A stretch of DNA of 64,000 bases from Amyloporia xantha (taxonomy: Eukaryota; Basidiomycota; Agaricomycetes; Polyporales; Adustoporiaceae). The stretch covers positions 310,001-374,000 of the forward strand of contig JAYKKR010000029.1 of NCBI GenBank assembly GCA_036971615.1. The letters run 5' to 3'. A program made the position numbers and the translations under genes. The notes under the pieces are model-generated. The model was not told where the DNA came from. It saw only the letters and a list, made by a program, of their open reading frames with translations, and made no database searches. Positions within the stretch are counted from its first letter, which is position 1; the number at the start of each line of letters is the position of its first letter. Positions 11,793 to 23,587 of the stretch are shown here, piece after piece.

Positions 11793-13034
11793 GGAAGGCG
11801 GGGGGAGGGCTGGGGATGCAGTATTTATGCGTGAGCGTTGTAGATATATTCGATAGAGCTCAGGGTATTAGGTGTACCGGACTTTCCTATTGTACTGGGG
11901 CATATGAGTAGCGTACGGCGAAATAGCGTAGAGGGATGAGAAACTGTTGTGGGTGGCGATCTGTAACTCCAGGACGACCCGATCCTTATAACCGGTCGAA
12001 GCGCCTTCTCTTATGTATCGTCGTCGCGATCTTCCTGCGTTTCGAGGTAAGAAGCTCATCAATCACTGTGGAGCCTTCGCATGCATTCTTTCAGAGAAGC
12101 CCATACGGTAACCTACATAACAACGGGCCAGCAGTGAGCACTTGAATAGTTCCATGCTCGACGCGTGCATAGTATCTGACTATTATCTTTTGGAGAGAGA
12201 GAACATCTTTGATAATACTGCCAACGGGCGATCAATAAAGCATCAAGGTACAGTTGTAACAAACGTAGTAACTATTCGCAGGAGATGAATGCTGCGTTCG
12301 GGGCGTCAAGTTTAAGAGTCAGAGTACGTAGTGTTCGGGTTGCGATCGACTGTAGCACCAACGGGATGAGTCTCGTATTACAATTATTTAACAGAGAGAA
12401 AGTTGCATGGATTGTGAACGGGATGAAGGTACAAAATTATGAACATAAGAGAAGTTAGAACGAAGGAGCATGTTCAATTGGTACGCCGGTAGTCTGTTCT
12501 TGGTCCATCCGCGCGTCGGGTGGGACCTGGCGTTCAGGTACCCTGCGTTCTAGATATTCACGTACAGGTAACAGCACCTACTTTAGCGGACTTGTTAAAT
12601 GATGGAAAAATAGCGCAAGTGCGACCGGGACATATGACGAAACTGATCATCGACTCAGTGATCGAGAGGCGGTATAGCATTGACAGTCTCGTACATCAAA
12701 ATAATATTCAGTTAGTGAGACGGCGCATATAATAGAGTACATGCTTCCTTCAAACCTCCGCAGGATTCAACCGATGAGCACTGCCAGGGCTCGGCTCGGA
12801 TAACGGACACACTGGCAATAGCTTTACTACGTGATACGCTAATTTAGTTGACATCGAACAACGTCAACGATACCTTACAATATCTCTCGATGAAACGAAG
12901 CATGGTCTAAGGCGCGAAAGGCATCATATATTCAAGAGCAGCGAGCGACGATCCAACGTGAGACATGTACAATACATCATGTAGTCAAAATTGCAACCTG
13001 GCAATATTCACGACCATCTCTGTGTTCAGGACGG
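11793..13034. other. Intergenic spacer between CMT1 and kinase B, duplicated at 25464-26765
   Basis: No gene recognised. The whole spacer aligns with the one downstream of the truncated CMT1 copy, with short indels. From about 12740 it also resembles positions 1-340. It must hold the 3' ends of the convergent CMT1 and kinase B transcripts. Confidence 0.65.
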
Positions 13035-15970
13035 CTAGTTCTCCGCATCCTCCGCAATGGGATGAAGATATTCCTGGGTCGATGATTCCTCCGATAACCC
13101 AAGCTCGGGCAGTCCTGCGGCAGCGACGGAAGTACTGATTTCGGGACCTCGGTCAGTCAGGAGGGTTTCGCTCTTCTCTGGCACCGGTTCTAGGGAGCCG
13201 CCTGCTTGGCTGCTCCGGAAGGATGACTTGGACTTCTTTGGCTTGGATTGTGAGTCGGTCATACCTTCCCTTTTCCGTTTTTCCCCACTGCTCGTGCGGG
13301 AACCGAAATTGCGCGTCGAGATTGAATCCGTGAACTGGGCAAACTGGTCGTGGTCAAGTTTATCTGACTTCCATTCCTGTGTTTTCTCGAGAACATCGCT
13401 GAACGCCCCAATCAAATATCTGTGGTCAGAAAGCAGTTGTCGCGGATTGGGGTCCATAGCCCGTGTGGAAAGTACAGCGTACTCTTGCTCCCGATGGTCC
13501 GGGCGCAGTGCGAGATTTCGGCGCTTGCTGCCTAGTGGCAGATGTCTGGGCACTGCAGTGCCCATATGTTGCTGTGGGAGCTTTGAACGTTTCAATCCTT
13601 CTGCATTCAGTTTGTCTATCTGAGCCGCTATGGCTGCATAATGTTCCTTGCATATCTTTGCCAGGGATTGGATCAGCTCTTGCAGAGGTTGACTGGCAAT
13701 GGGAGCGAACGGAGTCTCCGCATTTCGGAGGTCAGAGAATTTGGTAGTGCCACCGACATCAAAACCATCACGAGTGGTCGCATAAGAGTCATATACGTTG
13801 GATACGTGCGCTTGAAGGAGTTCAGGGTCGCGACTGAGCGCATGCGGATGCCACTTCAGAACGAGCCATCTAGTGAGATGAACAAACGATTCCAGATCGT
13901 CTGATAACTCATGCCTCTTGTGCGGGTACTTCAAAAGCAGGGCTGACATGAATTGCCAGGTACCCTACAATACCAGATGGGTCGACATTAGAGAAAGACG
14001 GGCTATGCCTTCTGGGACAATAGAACTCACGGAGTGTGTTTTCTGCGTAGGTCCTTTATCCAAGTCTTCCTTGAATTTGCAAAGATCCCAGTCATTGAGT
14101 ATTCCGCAAGATCTTACATTGCCGTTGCTGTCGACTACTGACTCGCTGTTAATAAGAATGTTCCCGACGCTAACGTCACGGTGGAGAACGCCTGCTTTCT
14201 CCCATGCATCTTGATGAGCTAACAGGTGACATCGATTTGTCAGAATATGTATATGATGTGCAGATGTTATCACTGACCTGTCAACGCATCGACCATGACA
14301 TCTATCAAATCTGCAGAATCACGATATGATTCCAATGGACGACACACTTCTTTGAAGCTGAGACGGTAGTGGATGCGAGCCCCATACTGACCCGATTCCA
14401 AGAAATCCTGCGTAAGAGTCTTCTGGACTGTTTCCTTATCCAAATATACATCACCGGCGCTGATAGGTGTCGCAATACATTCAACACCTTTCTTCCACAG
14501 ATGTTTATATACTTCTCCTTCTGGCTTGACACGAGGTGAGGCAGGACGCCACGTATCCTTAAAGAATGCGAGTCGCTTCGTGCTCATGTCGTAGGCGACA
14601 TAGCCTCTTGTGGCTCGTCCTGTAGGAGAATGACTTGTGGTACGTGGCTTGCCAATCAAGAAATACCGTTGCGAACAAGTATTGTTTGCTGCAGTCGCGC
14701 CGCCAAGACCGGATGCTGGCTCGGCTTCTGATGCCGCGTCAGGAGCAGATGAAGGCGAAGCTTGCGAGTTGTTGACCTCCGGGGTCAAGTCTTCGGGGCT
14801 AATAATGTCTTCAGCGCGAGTCAATATCTTGTATATAGGCCACCCGTCTTTCATAGCGTCGTCCAAACAGTCCTTGTGGTAGTCCGATAGTGTCTCCTTG
14901 CAAAGCCTCATCTCCGCGATTTCCGCCTCAGACGCCAGCACGGCAGTAGGATCATATCCGCGCTGCACGAGACTCATGAGGCCGTACTTGTATAGAAAGG
15001 AGTGCATTGTGCTCGGGTTTTCCACGAAGTCGAACGACTTGGAGACAATGGCCCCAGCTCTGTCCCATCGGAGCAAGCGTGCGCGACGGCCGACAACAAC
15101 AATCATAAAGCAGAAGAGACGGTGTTGCCAGCGCAGTAAGTTCGAGGCGTATTCAGCAATCTGGCCACGTCCTTCTGCGGCACGAGACGAGCGTCGATGT
15201 AGTTCCTTCGCGTCTGCCGAGAAATCGAAGGGTATTGTGTCGTTATTTTTCGTCTTGAACTCCACAATTAGGGAAGCCCATGCCCAAGAGGTCTTGCCAG
15301 AATAGTTTACTGAATCTTCTGTGAGTATACGCTTCTTGTCCTGGTCAGCAGGTAGATCGTAACACTTCGTCGCCATCGGATCAGTCGGATACAGAATCAC
15401 ATCCGGTGCTTTCATAGCGCCGGGGACTTTCTCCGTGGGATCGCTCCATCGACTCGTGTCCTTGGCGACGAGCTTGTTGTCGGGGCAGTGTTTGAGAACG
15501 CTTTGTGCTACTCTGCACTGTTATTGCATGTCAAGGAGGGGACATCGAAGAAATGCGAGAAGACGACGCACAAATTCGGGATACATATCTGGTTCTTTTG
15601 AGCTATCAAACGGTCCGGCGGCGAACTTGGAAAAGTCAAGTTTAGATGTGGGTTCAGGTCCTGGAACGATTTTGTCCATGAACTGCTCGACGGAAATCTC
15701 TGCAAATCGGTCTTGCATTTCTTTATCGATATCTCGGCGAAGCTTTTCCAGGTTGGCTTTGCCTTCGACGTTGAGGATCGAATGTAAACGTTGACTTGAA
15801 GGTTTTGCAGTGTGCGGTGTTGTCTTGATCTCCGGTGGAAGCACTAGCGGATTGATAGATTGTCGGGGTGGTGTTTTCAGCAGAGCTTCAGAGGAGACAG
15901 GTTGATCTGAGACAGATGCCGGGTCGATGTGTTCGGCCTGCGCCAAGTCTTTGTCAGACGACGTCGACAT
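13035..15970 (-). CDS. FunK1-type protein kinase, copy B
   Basis: Exons 15970-15572, 15517-14278, 14218-14031 and 13964-13035; phases consistent, about 918 residues. ATG at 15970 is the first in frame ([11 protein letters not shown]). Residues about 1-90 are a Ser/Pro-rich, probably disordered extension, then [19 protein letters not shown]. The N-lobe includes [20 protein letters not shown]. Catalytic loop [10 protein letters not shown] and LNDWDLC lie in exon 3; [19 protein letters not shown] starts exon 4. The tail has a basic cluster (KPKKSKSSF) and an acidic Ser-rich end. Exons 1-2 are nearly identical to copies C and E, but intron 2, exon 3 and the middle of exon 4 match copy A instead, which indicates a conversion tract. 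Protein kinase of unknown target. Confidence 0.88.
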
Positions 15971-16017
15971 ACTCGGAGAGAAGGGGTGAGAGGACAAACC
16001 TATCTATCTCGACGTGT

Positions 16018-16023
16018 TATATA
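16018..16023 (-). promoter_or_regulatory. Candidate TATA box of kinase B
   Basis: TATATA on the minus strand, 48 bases upstream of the ATG at 15970. It is conserved at the same distance in copies C (about 29759-29764) and E (48063-48068). Conservation partly reflects recent duplication, so this is suggestive only. Confidence 0.45.
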
Positions 16024-16622
16024 GGTGTACTACAGAGGGGCCACCGCGTACGTGATTCCTGTCTAGCCACACTACTCAGCGCCACGTGTATATTCTGCAT
16101 TGTTCCGTTTCAGTGAATACAACATGCGAATCAAAGGGCCACCGCCACACTCACCACGAGAGTTCGGGAGTATGAAATGCAGGCCTCAGAGATCTGATGG
16201 TTCTACTTTCGTATAGATGTCTTCTCCTTTATGAGTCAATTTCTTACAAGAGATAGAGCTGTGATATGTAGGGGACGGATTTGGTAACGTTTGTGAACGC
16301 GTTGTTGGATGCTTCGGAACGATGCAGCAGATCACGCACTGACTCACAATGATCCCACTGGCACCGAGATGTGGACAATGTGGGCGTCCTGCACCGGCAA
16401 TAAATTGAGCAGCTATTGCTTTAGCTCTCTAATTGCTGCAATTAGATTGACTAATACTGACCGTCGTTGAATTTCTGAACTTCCGTCAAAAGCGAGATAT
16501 GTTGGATATCTGCGAACATCCCGGCGGACCGCGATGCAGGCGCGTTGCCATCAACGCGCTATGTCACGTGCGCGCGTATCTCCCCTCGGGCGCTTAGCAG
16601 TGTGGCCTACTTCATTCTTGCC

Positions 16623-16945
16623 GGCAACGGCCGAAAGTCTGTACCGTAAAATGTAAGCATTATGGACTGGAGTGGTTAAATACTGCAAGTGTGAGTCCGC
16701 AATAGAAAATTCACACAGCTTTCTGAATTAACTTCTCCCTTTGACTGCATTCTCTGCGCACTTTCCCGGCACGTGGCTTTAAGCGAGGAATATTCTGAAT
16801 TCACATGGCATGTTCCTCTGAATATTCCTTATTTTGCTCGCATTTTACATACATATCCCCTTGCAGAGAAATAAAGGAACATTTCACTTATTTTAATGCT
16901 TTCGCCCCATTTTACGGTACAGACTATCGGCCGTTGCCCGCTGTG
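16623..16945. mobile_element. MITE (non-autonomous TIR element), copy with one damaged end
   Basis: Terminal inverted repeats of about 30 bp: the left end starts GGCAACGGCCGAAAGTCTGT and the right end is its near-perfect complement, continuing to CCCGCTGTG. The mirrored copy at 47146-47475 keeps the complete end, CACAGCGGG, on both sides and a TCA duplication. Here the right end is complete and followed by TCA, but the left end lacks CACAGC. In its place stands sequence of the empty site seen at about 30360-30390 (TTCATTCTTGCCGG). No coding capacity. Confidence 0.85.
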
Positions 16946-17041
16946 TCATTCTTGCCGCGGCCGTTCACCGTGTCCTCAGGGTCACCTAGTGGCCGACGAT
17001 TGGCCATATCAACCTGATGCATTCAACGCGGCGGGCTATCT

Positions 17042-17347
17042 CTAGTTCAGCTGCTGCAGGTGCGGAACACGGTTCAGCGGTACGAGGAGCGTGCATGCCG
17101 TCTCAAGGTCTGAAGTGACGAGCGTATGGACGCATTGAGCGACACTTGGGTACGTTTCAAAATGCAGTATGCTTCTTGCTTGCACTGACTTGTCCTAGTG
17201 GGTAATAGCGATGGTGTCGAAGAGATGGAAGCGAGCTGATGGGACCCAAGCACGGCAGGTGAGACTGCAAGACTTCAGAGCGGCGTGGTCGTCCCCCAGA
17301 TTAGGGAGGATATGATCGTAGATCTCGGGAGGTACTTTGGGCAACGT
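17042..17347 (-). pseudogene. F-box protein fragment (left-arm copy)
   Basis: The minus strand encodes LPKVPPEIYDHILPNLGDDH followed by SCSLTCRAWVPSARFHLFDT, a typical agaricomycete F-box start. An in-frame TAG follows (17197-17195). The frame then continues 50 codons (DKSVQARSILHFETYPSVAQ, CVHTLVTSDLE..., ending LQQLN) to a TAG at 17044-17042, where homology to the kinase flank begins. The codon corresponding to the ATG of the mirrored copy is ACG here. It is a broken 5' piece of an F-box gene; no leucine-rich region remains. Confidence 0.8.
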
Positions 17348-17995
17348 CGGTCCTGGGGAACTTGAATGAGCACTTCGCAGTCGATTCGATAGGAAGAGTA
17401 TACGAACCGTTTGTAACAGGTAGACTTTACGGGGTATACACATTCTTGAGACTCGAAAGCCTATAAATGCTGTCCGACGCCGCTCACTCATCGTGGGGTA
17501 TGCAAGCACATATTTATGCGTAGGACTGGTCTCGACCTGGTGCGTTCTCGATCGACCGTCATTTGATTGACTGGTCCCCCTCATCCAGCCACCAGGCCTC
17601 GATGCCGCTGCTCGACTCGTTCGAGAATGGCATCCATCCCACACTTGCCAGAGACTCTTAGTATCATGTCGGGATTCGGGACTATATTATATTAAGTCAG
17701 TTACGGCTGCGTCGCAGATTCTGCACTGAACAATGAGGCACGCGTTTGTCGCGTGACGCAACACAATCCACGTGACCGTACGCGGGCCACACTCGCGACG
17801 CGCCACGAAACTGTTCGGCGTCCCGTATCATCCCCAAACTCCTTACATAGATATTCTGTTGGAATATATCTACGCCGAGAACTATATGGCCTCTGCTCTA
17901 CGGTTCTACAATAGGACCCATCCGTATCGAGTCCACTTTCCATAGAGTCGACACAAGGGAGAGGAAACCTGCGCCGAGGACTTGCTGCAGAAATC

Positions 17996-20477
17996 ATGGA
18001 CGTCCACTTTGTAGAGGTCAGCTACGATGTCTTCATGAACAGCTTTGTGCCAGGACCCAGTCCTACAGCGGAGGACTGGAGTCATTTTGAGTCGTTCGAT
18101 GGCTCATGTTTCGAAAAGAAGGAGGTCAAAATGTACACTGAATTTGTAAGCCTCATCTTCATCGATACTCTATATGAGCCTGACAATGACCCTACCTACA
18201 CAGTGCCGAGTCGTGCAAACTGTTCTCAACGTCTCCTCACCTCCAAGGCTTTCTGTCAAGGACACTGGAGACTGGCCGGACACAACTGACCGCACCGATT
18301 CTGGACGTGGAGGAAAGAAGAGACCCGATGTCGTCATATATCCCACAACTGAACAAGTTACGAAAGCGTCTGACCTTACGAAGAAGGACCACGGCGGGAG
18401 CTCTGCTGACTCACTTGAGGATCGAAAGCCCCACCTTGCAAGGGTCCGATGGGCCTGGATCTGTGTCCCTGTGGAGTTTAAGACCAGCAATGAAAAGGCG
18501 CCATTCGAATTCTCCAATAACGAAAGAAATCCCTTTCTCCGCAGGTCGCTCGAAGGCCAGGAGGCAAGGGGACAGATCGCTGAATACGCAGCCAAGATAC
18601 TACGGCGACAGCATCGGCAGTTTTGCTTTATGATTGTAGTATGCCAGCGACAGGCACGTCTTATCCGTTGGGACAGAGCCGGGGCTGTTGTCTCGGAGCC
18701 ATTCGACTTTGTGGAGCACCGGGAGAAGTTGTTCACATTCATCTACCGATTGGATAGGATGGACGATGCTCAGCGCGGCTACGATCCCACTGCCGTCTTA
18801 GCCACGGAGGAAGAAAGAGAGATGATAAAAGAATGCAGACATGGTCTCACTGGTTATCGTCTCCGCTTCTTGGATGAAGCCATGGAAGATGGATGGCCAA
18901 TTTACAAGATCACTGTTCGGCCGCAGGACCTTGTTCCAGAGGAAGCACTTCGCCCATCGACTGACGTTTCACACAAGCCAGAGACGACAGTCGAGCCAGA
19001 CACACAGCCGCGTTGTTTCCTTGTTGGAAAGCGATATTTCGCTAGTGATTCGCTTGTAGGACGCGGAACAATGGGCTACGTGGCGTTTGACATGGCAACT
19101 GGAAAACTGGTATTCATGAAGGACAGTTGGCGTGTCGACTTAGCCAGCGCCACGCCTGAACGAGACGTGTTTATACGACTGTGGCGACATGGCGTCCGTA
19201 ATATTGCCACGCCTATCAGTGGTGGTGATGTGCATAACAGCGATGGTCAAGAGATTCAGCGGACTAGAACACAAGAATTCTTACCGGGTGTATTGGCGCG
19301 CATTCACTATCGGCTCATAGTGAAGGAAGTCGGTCGCCCTCTGCAAGAATACACGAACGGACACGAGATGGCCAAGGCTGTTCTGGATGCTCTGGAAGGT
19401 CCGTCTCATTGTCAGTCGCAACAGAGTACTGTACTGATGTTGTTACAGCACATAAAGATGCGTGGGAGAAGGCGGAAGTCCTTCATAGGGACATCAGTGT
19501 CGGCAATATCTTAGTCTACGAGGACCCTGAAGACACAGGCAGCGAGGGTGCGATGGCCCGAGGTATTCTGAACGACTGGGATCTTTGCAAGTACAAGGAA
19601 GCGATGGACAATGGTGCAACTCAGTTTGGTCGCTCGGTGAGTGTATGTCATCTTCTATTTATGACCCTCCTTGACTTGCATAATGTTGCAGGGGACGTGG
19701 CAGTTCATGTCTGCTCTGCTCTTGATGCATCCAGGTCGTAAGAGACACGAAGTCTCTGATGACCTGGAATCCTTCGTCCATGTCTTTGACTGGTTATGTT
19801 TGAGATTTCATCAACATCAGAGGACGAATCCCCAATATTTGGAGCAACGGGTTCGATCTATATACGACTTCCGCTCCAAGGACCGCTTGGGATCTGGACT
19901 CGATGTTGGTGGATATTTCAAGCTGGACATGATGACTTCCATCCAGCCCCATGTTGGGATCGCTGATAACCCACCTCTAAAGGAGCTCGAAGTAGCTCTG
20001 ACAGGTCTCTGCCATATGCACTTCACTAGTATTGATATTTCCGTGTACGATCCCCTCCCCGCAGATCAAACCCACCCGTCTTCAGACGTTTCGACATCTG
20101 CAAGACCCGGCCCAACGTTGGCCTCCCAGTCATGGAGCGAAAAGGTCCGAGAACTCATCGCCCAACTCAGTCCTCCAGAACCTGCACTCGCAGACCACCG
20201 CGAAATCATTTCGATCTTCCAAGCTGCAGTCTCTCGCGATGACTGGTTCGCAGACAAAGGACCGAACAAGTTTGCACAATTCGAATCGCTCAACAATACG
20301 AAGATGGTACATTCGAGCGAAGCGACCCGGGGATCGAAGCGCAAAACGGAGGGGTCCAGCGATAGCGTAGCTTCGCCGAGGGTCAAATGGTCGAGAGGAT
20401 CGACCGGGAGTAGACAGGCTCAGTCTTCGCAATCTGAGCTCGCCCCTATTTTAGAAGACTTGGAGGCTCAGGCATGA
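17996..20477 (+). CDS. FunK1-type protein kinase, copy D
   Basis: Exons 17996-18145, 18204-19398, 19449-19636 and 19692-20477, phases consistent, about 772 residues. Starts MDVHFVEVSYDVFMNSF. Exon 2 has the kinase N-lobe (GYVAFDMATGKLVFMKDSW), exon 3 the loop HRDISVGNIL and LNDWDLC, exon 4 [15 protein letters not shown] with [10 protein letters not shown]. The tail is Ser-rich with a basic patch. Protein homology to copies B/C/E continues upstream of the ATG, in an open frame without ATG back to a TAG that could be a 3' splice site (about 17916). A 5' exon may be missing from this model. It belongs to a subfamily distinct from A/B/C/E, and its mirror twin is D' at 43589-46078. Confidence 0.86.
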
Positions 20478-21225
20478 TTACTACTCGCCCTGTATCACCG
20501 TGCCTCATCGAACACTTGAAGGTCATGGACATCTAATCTCACTCATCCTGGTTTATGTCTGTTGTACATTCTGACTGCTATGGGAGGACCGCCCCTGTAT
20601 TACTGATACTCTCTTGCTAATTACACGCATTTCTACGATGGACATGAACAACGTATTATGTGTCATATGTGGCCAAAAGCATTGTGTGATATTTTGGACT
20701 CGTTATAGCTCAAGATATGCCAACAGCGAGAAATAAGGCTCTCGCGATCGGCGAGAAGACCTCTCCGAAGCCTAGGGAATTAATAGATCGACACAGCATA
20801 TCCGAAGCGGCTCAGTTACAGCATCTGGTGACTGTCTCCAAATTGTTCAAAATGTGGCAGTACCGGTACCACATCATGCTCTGGTAGTCTTAGCTTCACG
20901 TTGCCGAGAAGTTAAGTCGGCAACGTTGGATGTAGGTCCCTACTAGTATCATCTTGGGAAACCGCAATTCTGTTTGGCCCGGATGGAAAAAGCTCAGCCT
21001 CACCGCGTTGCTCCAACCGGCTGGTGTGCGCGGCTTCATTGGAAACGCTCGATTCGAGTTCCAGTATAACAGAGTAGTCTTGAGAAAAGTATCCTTATAA
21101 AACAAAATACGTGAACTCTTGCAGCTCAATTCTATCGTGGAAACGGCGCTGTGCATTCATTAAAATCCTCAGATATCTTGGACACTGACTACATAAGCCC
21201 AATGTAGATCCGCGACAACCGTCGC
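20478..21225. other. Intergenic between convergent kinase D and esterase copy 1
   Basis: No gene seen. The stretch is mirrored at 42911-43588. It should hold both transcript ends; no terminator motif is obvious. Confidence 0.6.
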
Positions 21226-23587
21226 TCACACCCTCGTCTCCGCCCCCACCTCCATCCAGAACGCACATCTCTCCTCATACAACGTCGACCTTTCTTCCAT
21301 GTACGACGCAGTGCCGTTCACGCCGCCTTCCTGGATCACCAGCCTGCCCTCGTTCGCGGAAAGCCAGAGCGGAGACGTTGCGAGCGGCTTGAACGTGTCC
21401 GGAGACGATGCGCGCGCGAAGCTCGTCCAGTAGCCGATCGTCTCGGTCGCGAGGACCTGTTCAGACGCGTTGAACGGCGCAAAGCGCGACACGGGAGTGG
21501 TAGGAGATGGACCGGAGCTGCGGATGATCAAATTCAATCGGACGTGTCTTAGCGTCTCGAGCAGTGAAGGAAGGTAACTCACTTTGTACCTAGAATAGCG
21601 AGCGGACACTTAACGACTTGAAGAATATGGGACCGGCGGAAAAGACTGACCTTGGAACAGGAAGAACAGCTCCGACGTGTGCATGACGCCCTCCCACGGG
21701 TTTGCCGCTAGCTGTACCGGATCGGGTGTGTTGTACCGATAGTTATACACGTCGGTGCGGCCCTCTGAGAGCAATTTCTGTGCGATGTACCAGTCCCTAT
21801 TCCGGCATCAGTCCAGCCACAGAGGGACAATATCTGCTGCAAAGTGTCACGGACATGCATGTGAATACTGTATCCCCAAAGGCCCTCTTCGCCCTCTCCC
21901 ACTGAGATGGGAAGTCGCTCTCGGGATACAGCTCGATCATCTTCTCCACTGTCGCGTTCGACTGTCAATCCGTCAGGAACTCTAGATAGCCCAAATACCA
22001 TCTTGAAAATATTCATACCAGCATTGTGTACCGCTTCATGATCGACGCGACGAATCCCTCCGTGGTGTTCACAAACGTTGCCGGATCCCCTACGAATATG
22101 GACCCATCATCCGTCACATGCCCGTCTATGAACGGCATCGAGTGAAACGCCCCCGCAGCAATCAGCTGTGAGGGAAGCGCGGGGAGGAACGTGCCATCCA
22201 CGACGGGAAGGAACCCGCACGCAGAGGGCTTGTTGTTGATTGCAGTGACGAGAGCAGCGAGAGGTGCAGCGCGCAGGCAAGACATGATCGACTGCGAAGT
22301 GTTCGTAGGGCTCAAGCAACCGACGGTTGCGCTGGCATTCGCAAAGCAATACTAAAGGACGCAGATGAGTCGGTTGTGTTCATGCAGGAAGCAGATGGGT
22401 TACTTCATATTGCTCCGCGGTGGGAAGAGGGTCCATTCCGATACTCTCGGCAACCTGACGGAGTCGAGGAAGCCTACGATGAGTTTGGCCCCTATGAGAA
22501 GGATAGCTATATGCGCACTGCTGCTTAGAAAGGGGGCTCTCCCTGACCGCCGTACGACACCATTTGGTGAACGATGTCCGCGGATCCCTGATCCTCAACA
22601 TGAACGTCTAGGCGAGCGACAACGAGCCATATCAAACTCACGGCACTCTGTCCACTCACGGTAATTCTTCCAGGATCCCCGCCAAAGCTAGATATATGGC
22701 TGTGAAATGAAAGGACCGTTGAGAATCTGCCTTTGGACTTAGGCACCGGAGTGCACATACCGCCTGACCCAATTGAAGGCGGCCCGCTGATCGAGTAAGC
22801 CAGCGTTCATGTCCCCGTCTTCTTGCACCGCAGACGAAGCCAGAAATCCGAAGAGCCCGAGACGATACTGGATGTTCACGGCAACGATGGAACCGTTGGA
22901 TTCGCTGATCCAACTGCTCATAGGGAATCCTTGTGCGCTCTAGTGGTGCATTAGATGGCCGCTGCCAGTATCAATACGAATGTGAACCTATAAAGCCCGC
23001 TCACGTTGGCATAATTTCCACCGCTCTGCGTTTACCGTCGACGACGGCATCGTCAACATAACCCATGCGCGACGTCAGAAGTGTGTTCATGACATACATG
23101 AATGTAGAGAGCCACGGGCAGATTGTCGCCTGCTTTCGTGTCGGACGACCTCCAGACGTTCAGAGTCAAACAATCTGCGCAGTCCAACGGACCATATCAC
23201 GACGCTATACACGCGAAGCACTTCCAAAAAATGATCCCACGACTAGTACTGACCTTCCGACCCGAACCCAACCTGGGCAGGCTGCTGCATACATATATCC
23301 CCCCAGTCCCGCGCATCCGTCACATTATGTTCTCTCGGCGTTTCGTCCAGCAGCTGCGGCGCACGAAACCGCAGCTCGCCAAGAGGCGGCTGCACGTAGC
23401 GTATTCCGCCGAAAAACTCGACGGCCGGAAAGCCAGGGATGGAGTCGTTCCCGAGGTAGGAGACATATCCAAGGTCGACCACGGGTCCAGACGGAAGCAC
23501 TGCAGCTGGCAGGCTGGATGCACAGGTAACCCGTGCGATCAAGGCTGTCGAGACGGCGAGGGCAGTGGATAAACTCGACGAGAACAT
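21226..23587 (-). pseudogene. Type-B carboxylesterase/lipase, damaged copy 1
   Basis: Secreted alpha/beta-hydrolase family. ATG at 23587 starts MFSSSLSTALAVSTALIARV, a signal peptide. Later exons keep the nucleophile motif ITVSGQSA|G split by an intron, the acid region TDDGSIF, and the His region with HTSELFFLF. Two lesions are seen against the mirrored copy at 40531-42910. TAA at 22527-22525 replaces a Gln codon right after GQGEPPF. The oxyanion-hole exon reads Ser-Gly-Gly (AGC GGT GGA) where copy 2 has Gly-Gly-Gly. The stop falls soon after the nucleophile, so no active enzyme is expected. All other inspected exons remain readable, which suggests recent loss. Confidence 0.78.

Larger units (their letters stand above)
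10620..17057 (+). repeat. Direct segmental duplication, copy 1
   Basis: From within CMT1 intron 1 to about 17057 this block matches 24366-30482 in the same orientation: CMT1 exons 2-4, the spacer, the whole kinase B/C gene and its upstream flank. Copy 1 additionally holds the MITE at 16623-16945. The left limit lies just upstream of the shared CTCTTCGATCGTCGACTCAC; the right limit is at the shared GTTCAGCTG. Identity is high, with scattered indels in the spacer. Confidence 0.88.

Noticed and set aside
22439..22535. Inverted coding segment inside esterase copy 1 (readable protein on the opposite strand)
   Set aside because: The mirrored copy shows that this stretch is an ordinary intron (GTGCGC...CTGTCAG) plus flanking exons; the antisense reading is chance.
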